From Auricularia sp. M13 (Eukaryota; Basidiomycota; Agaricomycetes; Auriculariales; Auriculariaceae): 64,000 nucleotides of DNA. The notes under the pieces were generated by a model, which saw nothing but the letters and a program-made list of their open reading frames with translations, was not told where the DNA came from and did not search any database. Both the position numbers and the translations under genes were made by a program. The stretch is taken from positions 3,658,001-3,722,000 of the forward strand of contig CM073194.1 in assembly GCA_037042915.1 (NCBI GenBank). Reading direction: 5' to 3'. Positions 54,622-64,000 of the stretch are shown here, one piece after another (position 1 is the first letter of the stretch; every line of letters starts with the position of its first letter).

Positions 54622-56728
54622 TCAGCGAGTCCATGGAGCGCCGTTCTGCATGCTCCCAAGCTCAGCAGCGAGTAGTTGTAAGGCCTGACCAGACATCAGT
54701 TTAGCAACAGCGGATGGGTGGCGACATACTAGGAACCTGCCCAGGAACCGGGCATGCCCAAAGTCTCCCGCAGCATACCAGAAAGCCTTGTGGCCCGACG
54801 GCCTGAAGATGCCCTGTATCTCGCCCTGGGCATCTAGGCCCCAGACGTCGGTGGTCTGCTTGACGAGTTCCTCGCCGAATATTTCGCGCACGGCGTGGCG
54901 AATGTTCTCAAAGCCGGTCCTGCCAACGTGGTCAGCCATCGCTCGGGAGGGCAAGACAGTGACGAACGCCATGACAAGGACGTCGGCCGGCAACGCGGAG
55001 CCGTCGGTGAAGACGACAGTGCCCGCCTCAAGCCGCGCGACCTCGACGCCGTGCTTGACCTTGATGCGGCCAGCGATGATCTGCGGGATCGCGCCCTGGT
55101 CCTCGATGAAGCCGCCGGCGCGCCCGACGAGGAGCTCGTACAGCGGGACATCGCTTGTCTTGAAGCCCGCCGCCGCGAGCCCGTCGAGCATGGCGCGGTC
55201 CATGTCTTGCGCGTGCGCGAAGCCGCCGTTGCGGAGCATGCCTATGATGGCTGGGTGCGGGACGGAGTTGCTCATGAGGTCGTGTTGCTCAACCGCAAGG
55301 TCCGTCACGTCCGGGTAGACAGGGCCAAATATGAAAGCTTCCACCGCTGGCATGGACATGACGGTGCTGTCCTGTAGCATAAGCAAGTCCTTCCTGGGAC
55401 GAGATGCTCACTCACGTCTCGGACCGCTGAACAATGGTGACCTGGCGGGAAGACGTCAGCATTCCAGGATAACACCAACCATACGGCAGCAAACCTCTGC
55501 AGCGCCGTTTCTCACTGAATCAAGCGCGATATCGGCGCCAGAGTTGCACTGTGCATCGTAGAGGTCAGTGTGCGGCTGGTGAGCAAGTTTTGCGAAGACA
55601 TACTGCGCCGACCACGACAACCTTTTTGCCCTTCCATGGCAAGGCGGTCGAGTGCTCCGAGCTGTGCAGCACGGTCCCTTGAAACTTCTCCAGACCTGGA
55701 AGATTCGGTACTCGAGGAATCCTCGCGACGCCAGTAGCCATCACGACATGCCGTGGGTGCAAGACCTGCACTTGGCCATGGCGTCTGACATGGACGGTCC
55801 ACACGCGCTTGTCTTCATCGTATGTCGGCTGCGGGTCGGACAGCAGCTCCGTCGACTCCCAAATCAGAAGGTCCTGCGCCTCTGCGTAGCTGCGCATGAA
55901 GGCCGCCACCTTGCTCTTGGGCAGATACTTGGGCCATGTATCCGGCCAGTGATGGTAGGGAACTTCAGGCGTCGTCAGCGTGTTTCCAAGCACGGAAAGA
56001 CAGCGCCACGAACATGAGTTCATCTGGATCGGAGTGTGCAGGTTGAGCAGGCTGTACCGGTCGCCCCAGCTGTCGCCGACTTTCTTGCGGTCGATTACCA
56101 GAGCCTTGACGCCCATTTGCTTGAGGCGCGCGGCGAGCATGAGTCCTGATTGGCCAGCGCCCACTGTCCAAGAGGTCAACTCGGCGTTTGGAGGATGAGT
56201 TGGTAAGCAGGACTTGCCTACGAGAACAGCTAGGTCCTGTTCTATGGACGCGCAGGATGCCGCCCAAGCATCGTCCCAGGTTTGCTCGGCATTGGAAACT
56301 TTTGCGCGGCCGACGTCCTCTTCGTGACCCACAAAGTTGTGTAGAGCGAGAAGGACAGTCCACGCTCGCCAATTGCCGTCAGACTGTTGCGCCAGCCGCG
56401 CACATCCTCGACCTGTGGCGTCCACGCGCGACAAGAACTTGCTGTTCTTCGCGGCGGCGATGTTGAAGTGGAAGAGGATCACAATAGAGCCCCCCGTGTC
56501 CCGGGCAACGTCGAGCTTAAAGTCATGCAGCCCAGCCGCATTGGCGATGTAACTGCGAATCTCTTCGTGTCCGTGGAGCGTGCGGAAGTCAGACGACAGA
56601 GTAAGAAGGTCGCGAAGCCAGCAGTCGTTGGAAGCGAAGACGGCGAGCAAGTCAGTTTCCTTGCCAGAACATAGCTCTTCGAACCTGGTCAACCAGGCTG
56701 CGGCTTTCTGGGCCGTGTCGGACGTCAT
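54622..56728 (-). CDS. Flavin-dependent monooxygenase with NTF2-like N-terminus
   Basis: There are four exons with introns 55,549-55,603, 55,442-55,494 and 55,367-55,415, all in frame, giving about 590 residues. Residues 1-150 resemble an NTF2/SnoaL-like fold. The catalytic part has a FAD Rossmann motif (VGAGQSGLMLAARLKQMG), the FMO-type FxGxxxH motif (FQGTVLHSSEH), a second nucleotide-binding motif across the first intron (VVVVGACNSGADIA), and a C-terminal SGHKAFWYAAGDFGHARFLG region. The family oxidises small molecules at N, S or carbonyl carbon using NAD(P)H and O2; the closest kin are fungal FAD/NAD(P)-binding FMO-like and YUC-like proteins. The substrate is unknown. The start at 56,728 is the first ATG before a presumed promoter shared with the divergent polymerase gene. 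Confidence 0.88.
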
Positions 56729-57525
56729 GGAAGCAGTTGGGAGGGGAAGGGATATGCGAGTTCACGACCCTCCGGTACAGCTCCGGCCCTACAGTGATAT
56801 AGCCAGCCGTGGTACTGTGGCCGCCCGCATAGTAAGATCCAAGGAAAACAGTCGAGCGCTCCGAGTGACCGTGTTGTACGAAGGTAAATCGGCAGATCGT
56901 GTGAAGCGGGCTCCCGGATGTGGCAAGACGAGAAGATGCGCAGGTTCAAAGTGCGCCCAGCAGGCAGCGTATTCTTATTTATTTCGCAGCTAAGGCGCCC
57001 GAATGTCAGTGTCCCATGAAAGGCCTCCAGCAGGTGATGGTATAATGACACCACGCTGTATTTTGATAAATTCGAGACCGTCTGCAAGTTGCTGACCAGG
57101 AGAATGCCTTCGCGAAAAGACTGCGCTGTTCTGAGATGCTTTGCCTGGCAGAAGGGATTATTTGAGCCCTCTGTACCATTTCCGAGCTGCTCGAGTGCTC
57201 AGATCGCTCAGATTTCGCGCGCCAGCGGCTGCAGTGTTTTTGCAGCCCAAGAGAAGATAGGGGCTCGGCTCCGCGCAAGCGCCCGTAACAACGCGATTGC
57301 GGGCACTTGCACGAGTCAGCGTCGCCAGGGACCACGCGCACGAATCGTCCGGCAGCGCCGCGACCTGGCAACTCCTCGGAGCGCCCAAGCCCTGCCAGTG
57401 CCGGTCCATCGTGGTTCAAGTTGCGTGAACTGATCCGGCGGTAACCGAATCGTGTCTTTCCTCCGCTCCATTCAGTTCGCGGTCCTAGCTCGACGCGCGC
57501 AGTATATAGCTCGCTCCCTCCAAGC
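56729..57525. other. Divergent promoter region
   Basis: About 800 bp between a leftward and a rightward gene. A TATATA lies at 57,503-57,508, very close to the polymerase ATG at 57,526. No gene in the interval is supported; long frames are compositional. Confidence 0.5.
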
Positions 57526-60500
57526 ATGGCGACGCGCGAGGACCGGATATACGCGCGCTTCCTCATTGAAGAACGCGAAAGATTCAGCGAAGAAGCCCTC
57601 GCCATCGACGAGGAAGAGATGCAGGCTTACATTGAGGAAACCTCGAAACGCAAGGCAGCGTGCGTGTTTCAGTCCACTCCCTGGGCATATGTCCCGTGTG
57701 CTGACGAAATCTTTTGATACGTGCTCTGTCTCACCGTTGACGCATGCTTGTGGCGTGTAGAATGATGCAGGAGGCAAGGGGTATGAAGAGACGCAAGATT
57801 GACGCTGTCCCCGACTCCGCAGTTGGTTCAACGTCCTCTACTACAAGCTCCTCTATCCCTGCAGCCGGTCTCGCTCATTCCGAACCTATGGATGAAGATC
57901 CAACGCCCAAGAACCCCGTGGTGCGGAGTTCGCCACGAGTCAAGAAACTATCCGTTCCACCACCCCTCGAGGCCCAGTCTTTATTCGCTCCTGGTGTCTG
58001 TATCAAGTCTCCAAAGCCTGTGAAAGTCGTGCCGACGAAGAAGCGCAAATACGACGATGTTGAAGAGTCTTCTGCCCCGTCTACCTCTGCTGTCCTTGAC
58101 TCGTCTTCCTCCGTTGCTGCAGCACCCTCTTCCTCTCGTGCTCCTGCTGGTTCTGCTGTCCCATCTACCTCCACCAAGACCAAGAGTTCTGCTACTCGCA
58201 CAGGAGCACCTCCAAAACTTAGCCCTGCTGTTGCTGTTCCCAGAGCGCCTACTGCCGCCGAAAAACCTGTGCCAGGTCCCTCGAAGAACAAGCCATCGGG
58301 TGCTGAGCCCTCCTCGTCAAAAGCGCCCGTCCCTTCCACATCCGAGTCACCCGCCAATCCAAAGGGCAAATCCCGTGCCATGGTGACTATCCCCAAGAAG
58401 CCTGCTGTCCCCCTCAAGAAAGCGCCGACACGGTCGGAAATCGCGAAAGCGCGCCGCGAGCGCGAGGCTAAAGAGAAGGCCCAGCAGGAGCGCGAGCGAC
58501 ACATGAACCACGAGCAGTACATTGCGTACCTCCCGGAGAAGTTCGCCAAGCGCAAGCGCCAGACGGTCCTCGAGGGCGTCGTCGTATTCTATGTGCACAG
58601 AGAGAGCTCGTATGCTGCGAGCAAGATGACCCGCGACCGATACGATATTGTAAGTCCAAACTCCCTCAAACTGGTCATTCCAGGGCTCAAGATGATGACT
58701 CGAAAATAGGTCTACGATCTCGGGGCGGACCTCGTCCCGACGTGGGATCCCGAGCGCGTGACGCATATCATCGTTTCCACGGAGAAGCTCGAGCGGAGGT
58801 GCATGGAAATGTGCGGGAAGGTCAAGAAGTTGACCGACATTCCGCTACACATCAAGTCGCTCACTTGGCTGTGGGTCGCGGACTGCAAGCTGAACGGCCA
58901 GGTCGGCAAACTTCCTTCACACCGTTATATCTCACTGCTGACCCGGACCCTCGTACCGTGCAGAAACCCCCACGCGAGCACGAAATCTTGCGCGAAGCAT
59001 TCCCCGAGCGGGTCGTTATCCCGCGCAAACCTGGCGTGGTCCGGAATCGCCCATCGCGGGCGGAGGCCAACCGCCTTGCAGAGTGAGCTTTCCAAATGTC
59101 CCGCCACAGCGTACAGGATATTAACCTAAGTTGCCAGGCAAAAGAGGAGAGAGAAGGACGAGAACGCCGATACTACGGACAGCTCGGACGACGAGCCCGA
59201 CCCCCCTCATCGCGACTCCGACAACGAAGACCAGCCTGTTGCAGGGCCCAGTGGGGACGGAACCCATACGCATGAGACTGCGGCCCAGCCGTCAGACCCG
59301 CTGGCAGAGTTTTACGAGCAGGCACGATACGAGGCTGAAGACGCAGTGAGTGCCATTTACGCCCTTTCCCGGTGCAGGAAAGGAGTCACTCACCGCTGTC
59401 GACTTGGCAGCCTTCCGGCGACGAAGAGCCTGAGACAACACCTGACGAGAACGAACCCAACCCAGATGCCATTGTCGCTTTCGGTGCGCTACCTGCCGAG
59501 AAAGGCAAGAAGGTCCTGAAGGTAAATATCCTCCATCTCTGCTCGAAGAGGGGTGTTGACTCAGCCGCGTGTGACAGGGTTTCCAATGCGACCAGGTCGG
59601 CGGGCATATCAGGAATGCGGACTCGCCGAACGAGGATATCATCCGTGTGCTGCAGGAGTTGTTGCAAGTGCACGAATCGCGCGGGCAGCCTGAGGATCAC
59701 TGGCGCGTCATTTCGTACCGCAAAGGTCAGTCCTCCGAGCCTTCTTCCGCATAAAACTGTCAAGCACCGTTGGCTCAACATTCGGCTCTAGCAATTTCGG
59801 CACTACGGCGGTATCCCACGCGCATCAAGTCCGCGGAGGAGGCGGAGCGGCTGCACGGCGTTGGGAAGAAGACAGCCGACAAGGTAAGCACATACCTGCG
59901 CCTGCGTTCCCGTCGTCCAGTCCTCACTTTCGACTTAGATCATGGAGATTCTGGGCACAGGGAACCTCGAGCGGCTCAAGACAGAGAGGAGCCACGGGCA
60001 CGACGTCGTGGCGCTCTTCCGGGGCATCTATTCCGTCGGCTCGAAGATTGCGTGGGACTGGTACGCCAAAGGCCTCAGGACGCTCGACGATGTGCGCGAG
60101 AGGAAGGGCGGGATCCGGTTGAGCGCTGCGCAGGAGATTGGGCTACGGTATTACGATGGTGCGTTGAGTTGCAGCCTTGAGATGACCGCTGATGATGGTT
60201 GCGCAGACCTGAACGAGCGCATGCCGCGGGCTGAGGCGGGCGAGATATTTGGGATGATTAAGCAACGAGGTTCGTACCACCGACAATACATATCTGCGGG
60301 TGGCTAACGCCTCTTGATTCAGTGCTCGACATCGACCCGAACTTGACGCTTGAAATTATGGGTTCATACCGCCGGTGCGTTTTCCCTCCACGACCTCATG
60401 AAGCTGTGCCATATCTGACATTCGAGTAGCCGCAAAGAGACGTGTGGAGACATCGACATCCTAATCACTCGCGACCCGTCTGACGGAAAGACGCACGCAG

Positions 60501-61141
60501 GCGTCCTCCGCAAGTTGCTGCGCGTGTTGCACGCCGATGGAATCCTCACTGAGGATCTCAGCATGCCGCACAACCTGACCGCGCTGGAGGCGAAGTACAT
60601 GGGCGTTTGTCGGCGCGATGCTACCAGCAAGCGCAGGAGGATTGATATCCTCACCATCCCGTTCGAGCAATGGGGTGGCGCGCTGCTTTATTTCACGGTG
60701 AGTTTGGCAGGTTGCCAATCGAGGAACAAGCTGATTTCTGACTTTGCTCTTCAGGGTGATGATATCGTGAGTTCCCACTCGGCCTGAAACCAATTTGAAC
60801 TGAGAGGGCTCACTGGGACATTGCAGTTCAATCGTTCCATGAGACTCAAGGCGAACAAGATGGGCATGTCGCTTAATCAGCGCGGACTGTATCGCAACGT
60901 CATACGTGACCCTAGCAAGTGGAACAACAAGTTGGACAGTGGTACGCGACGCGGTCTTCTCGTTGTTATCCATTCCCTCGAGGCTGAATGATCCTCCAGG
61001 AGAGCTCTTCGCATCAAGAACAGAGAAGGAGATATTCGATGCTCTGGGTGGGTTTCGTTGGCTATTACAAATTATATGCAATTGATAATTTATTGTGTAG
61101 GTGTGCCGTGGCAGGAGCCCTGGGAGCGCGTCAGAGGGTAG
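57526..61141 (+). CDS. POL4: DNA polymerase lambda/Pol4-like (family X)
   Basis: This gene has about ten or more exons. Exon 1 (57,526-57,695) is joined across intron 57,696-57,760 (GTGTGC...GTGTAG) to a Ser/Pro-rich linker. A BRCT domain follows (about 58,530-58,900; VLEGVVVFYVHRES, VTHIIVS, SLTWLWVADCKLNG). Then come an acidic linker, the 8-kDa/HhH region (LHGVGKKTADK at about 59,850), the fingers (LRTLDDVRE, IGLRYYD), and the palm with the family X signature MGSYRR and CGDIDILITRDP (Asp pair near 60,450) plus the third Asp in RRRIDILTIPF (about 60,635). The C-terminus is VPWQEPWERVRG. All three catalytic aspartates are present. Pol lambda/Pol4 fills gaps in non-homologous end joining and base excision repair in the nucleus. 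The gene shares an upstream region with the divergent monooxygenase. Confidence 0.9.
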
Positions 61142-61415
61142 GGGGATAAGGTACTCGGTTTATTCAATTCATTTTGTCTTTTCGGGGTTATGGTAGGACA
61201 CTGGGACGATATGTACGATCTACAACTCGTTTACGATCGCATTGTTTGTACCGAAATCCAAGTTCATTCCGTTCAGGTCGTCAGGGTTCGAGTCGCAAGT
61301 CCTCGGACTTGCCGCGCTGATCCGGATCCCTTGTCCTTCGCCCGCCACCTGCGCCTCAACAACCGCACGGCCCAGGTGCCACACTCACCTTTTACTGCGC
61401 TCTGTAACCCGCGCA
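61142..61415. other. Short intergenic region
   Basis: About 270 bp between two co-oriented genes, holding the 3' UTR of the polymerase gene and the promoter of the RNA-binding protein gene. It includes AATTGATAA-like A/T-rich stretches and no gene. Confidence 0.5.
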
Positions 61416-62338
61416 ATGCTCTCGAACGCGCGCAAGCGGCCGTCAGCGTCCGCCGCACAGAAGCAGCATCTTGTCGGCTCGCGGTCGTCGAATGTAGCGC
61501 CGGCCTGGCGCTCTTCTGCAAAAGACCAGCTATCGTCTAGGCGGCGCTCAGACTCGTACCAGCCCCATCACCGCCCAGAGCCTGGCCCGAGCGCTTCGCC
61601 GGCAGAGGACGGCGGCAAGCGCAAGGTTATTCCAGAAGGTGGCTCGAAGATACTCGTGAGCAACTTGCCCGAGGACGTGGGCGAGACGGACCTTTATGTG
61701 CGCCAGCCCGGCTTGCTCTGAATCTGTGTCATGTTCTAATCAGTATCCTAGGATCTGTTCAAGAGCACCGTCGGCCCTGTCAAGACGCTCTTCATTGTGT
61801 ACAATGCTACAGGCCACCACCGCGGCTGCGCTATTGTACACTTTTACCATGCAGAGCACGCCCCCAAGGCTAGGAATCTGTGAGCTAGTTATTGTTGCTG
61901 CGTTTGGCCAATCTTTACTGACTCAACGCAGATACCATGGCAAGGTTATCGACGGTAGAAACGTGCTGCGTGTTCAGCTCATCACAGAACCGTCGACACA
62001 CACTCCTCTGCTCAACCGAATACACGGCGCTCCAGCGGACGCAGGCCCATCGTCTGGACCTGTAGCCTCGCCTGTTCCTACTGCCCCGCGCGCCAAGCCT
62101 CTGTCTCTGTTGTGCGTACTCTGACTTAATTTGTTGTCTGAAAACGCTGACATGGCTTGGGCCTATGTGCTTCAGAGAGCGTCTTCCTCCTGCCGTACGG
62201 CCTAAGCCACAGCAGCCCGCGCAGCCGCATGCCGGTGTGCAGGGCAAGCGCAAGAAGGGCCCGAAGAGGTTGCAAAAGAAGACCCTCGAGGAGCTCGACG
62301 CAGAGATGGAAGAGTGGCGGGCAGCGGCGCAGCCGTGA
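61416..62338 (+). CDS. ALY/REF-type mRNA export adaptor (RRM protein)
   Basis: There are four exons with introns 61,698-61,751, 61,880-61,931 and 62,112-62,175, all GT...AG and in frame, giving about 230 residues. The N-terminus is basic and Ser-rich, then a single RRM: RNP2-like KILVSNLPEDV, a DLFKSTVGPVKTLFIVYNATG linker, RNP1-like RGCAIVHF, and KVIDGRNVLRVQL. The C-terminus has the KKGPKRLQKKTLEELDAEM motif, which in ALY/REF, Yra1 and Mlo3 contacts the helicase UAP56/Sub2. Such proteins couple transcription to mRNA export. The start at 61,416 precedes the N-terminal box; an upstream frame (61,242) is untranslated sequence. It lies 275 bp behind the polymerase gene on the same strand. Confidence 0.88.
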
Positions 62339-62788
62339 CCATATCGTTCGTGCGTGTACATATTCCGTCCCTTTCGCGCTCTCGTCTCTGGCTCTGGCTC
62401 CTGCTTTCGCTTTGTTCTTACGCTCGCTCTAATTCGTTTTGTGTGGCCATCCTATGACAACTTCATGCTGCCGACTCTGTCCACCACCGCTTTCGTGGTG
62501 TTCGTTTTTCGCCCACTGGTTCGCACTTCTGGACGACAACTTGCTTTATTGTGCTCTATTGTCTCATGGCAATGCGCCAAGAGGTGTATTGTGTGTGTTG
62601 GTGCTTTTCCGGCCTGCAACTTTGCTCGCGCGCTCATCCGTGTCCTGTTGCCTTCCACCGAAGGGATTCTCGCCTGGATCACATGACAAAGAAAATGATA
62701 TTCTACGGACGACAAGTTGGACATATACGAGCAGCATACAAAGGCTTACAGCGGCATAAAGTCGTGATCTAAAGGCTACAAAGCGACG
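62339..62788. other. Intergenic stretch between convergent genes
   Basis: About 450 bp between the RRM gene and the leftward membrane-protein gene. Contains a CTCTGGCTCTGGCTCC-type microsatellite near 62,385 and no gene. Confidence 0.5.
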
Positions 62789-64000
62789 TTCAGCAGGCCT
62801 GGCCCGCGTTCTCCCCTCGCGCGCGCACGGGCGCCTCCTCCGTCGCGGTCTGCAGCAGCGCGGCAAACGCCCAGACGAGACCAACGAACCAGGCAGCGTA
62901 GCGCACTGCGCCCTCGGCGGCGTCGTGCCCGGCGTTGGCAGCCCAGGACACCAGCGCGAGGTCCTCCTCCTTCCTGGCGTGCATCCAGTTCGCCACACTC
63001 TTGACAAGGAAGTGCAGGAGCACGAGCATTAACAGCCGGAACGCTGCGGCGTGGGCGTCAGCTCGCCATGTCCAGCATGCCGCATGCGAACCGAACAAAC
63101 GTACCAAAGGTCCATTGCACATCGGCGCGGCCGACGTTGTGCGCGAGCCGGTCGCTCGCGATTTGCACGACGCTGGCGTGGCGCCGGAGGGGCTGCGCGC
63201 GCGGGATCGCCCGCAGCGTCGGCTGAGCGCCCAGTGGGACGGAGCCCAGCGGTGGCGTCGTCGGGGGCGTGAGGGGCGTCTCTGGCACGAGGATCTGAGG
63301 CTCCGCCGCGCGGGTCGGCGTGGGCGTCGTGTCGCGCTCCACGCGGCGCATTGTCACGTTCCTCAGCGCCGAGCCCGAGAAGAAGGGGGACGGCGAGGAG
63401 GAAAGCGGCGGCGAGGGAGCAACCGACCTCGACGGCGATGGCGACAGCGAAGAGAGCGGAGAGAGCGATCCCTCCACTGCAGTCTATTAGAAAATTCCGG
63501 TGAGTGGGCATTGGAAGAACGCACGATGCGGCGTGTAGAAAGGATTCGAGTGGTTCCTCTCAAGGACAGCGTTCCTCACGCCGCCGGAGCCTGCGTTGGA
63601 CCCCCGGGTCAGTGTGGAGTATCAAGCAATGGGAGGGAGGCGGGACTCACTCTGAGAAGTGAACGAGCCCGCGGACGACATGGACAAGGCGGACCTTGTC
63701 GTGGTCCCAGACGCGGCCGACGCTGGGGGAGTTGGGGAGCGAGATCCCACAGACGACGCCTCGTCGTCAGACTCGTCGTCGGACTCCACTTCTGTATCGC
63801 TGCCATCGTTAATGGGGGCGATGACCCTGCGCCCTCTACCACGCTTCGACCGCCTCGGTACGGGCGAATCGACCTCGGGGCTCCCGGTCCCGGTGCCCTG
63901 ATCGATCCCTAATCATACAATAGTCAGTAACATATGAGAATACAGAAACCATGCGACGCACCGCTGGGAGCCTTGTGCGGGCAGAAGCGGAGGCTTTTTT
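62789..64000 (-). CDS. Two-helix membrane protein, 5' end outside the window
   Basis: Exons read leftward from the window edge. Introns are about 63,902-63,961, 63,607-63,658, 63,482-63,529 and 63,037-63,098 (GTACGT...CGCAG). The C-terminal part has two hydrophobic segments: RLLMLVLLHFLVKSVANWM and AAWFVGLVWAFAALL, with a soluble loop between. The rest is Ser/Pro/Thr-rich with an acidic stretch (SDTEVESDDESDDEASS) and a basic KRGRGRR. This layout (disordered, charged N-terminus; paired C-terminal helices) is seen in ER or inner nuclear membrane proteins, but I cannot name the family. The first exons lie beyond position 64,000. Confidence 0.7.

Noticed and set aside
1-64000. tRNA, rRNA or other structured RNA genes
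   Set aside because: No cloverleaf with A/B boxes or rRNA-like segment was recognised by eye; a covariance-model scan would be needed to exclude them.

Overview
The window looks like nuclear DNA of a basidiomycete fungus, probably a mushroom-forming Agaricomycete. Its genes carry many introns of about 45-65 nt with GT...AG borders and CTRAC-like branch sites. Its mobile elements are types common in that class (Ty3/Gypsy, LINEs with a QADD-type reverse transcriptase motif, KDZ-type transposase, TET/JBP-like dioxygenase). All assignments come from reading the sequence and recalling families; no database search was run.

Bases 1-51,500 are an accessory, repeat-rich compartment. From the left: a broken Ty3/Gypsy element (1-5,000); two unknown spliced genes on the opposite strand (5,261-8,201); a LINE with ORF1 and an endonuclease/RNase H-like ORF2 that meet at a classic -1 slippery site (9,847-12,128); and 7 kb of low-complexity ORFs with an Axl2-like cadherin-domain fragment (15,325-16,611). 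Next is an unknown Agaricomycete gene running leftward from about 31.4 kb to 19.66 kb. It is cut in a coding exon by a 6,474-bp wholly palindromic transposon (20,689-27,162) with a perfect 8-bp target duplication. The same gene shows two separate tandem exon-plus-intron duplications.

A block of 8.2 kb bounded by an 18-bp inverted repeat (31,435-39,666) holds a TET/JBP-like 2-oxoglutarate dioxygenase gene and two divergent genes for acidic, cysteine-motif, probably nuclear proteins. Just outside it lies a nearly intact spliced KDZ-type transposase gene (39,968-42,979). Then come a decayed cohesin SMC1 fragment (43.5-45.5 kb), a small protein kinase gene (to 47.2 kb), a GGGACTTGGGAC-type minisatellite, and a LINE reverse transcriptase (47.6-50.3 kb).

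Bases 51,550-64,000 are an ordinary host gene island: a mitochondrial PPR-type protein (+), a flavin monooxygenase (-), DNA polymerase lambda/Pol4 (+, divergent from the monooxygenase), an ALY/REF mRNA export adaptor (+), and a two-helix membrane protein (-) running off the right edge.

The main candidate for an interesting system is the cluster at 20-43 kb. A KDZ-type transposase, a TET/JBP-like DNA-base dioxygenase in a TIR-bounded block, and a foldback element with an 8-bp target duplication (the size made by Zisupton/KDZ and hAT transposases) lie within 23 kb. KDZ-TET/JBP association in basidiomycetes is known; the palindromic element and the accessory gene pair are the less familiar parts.
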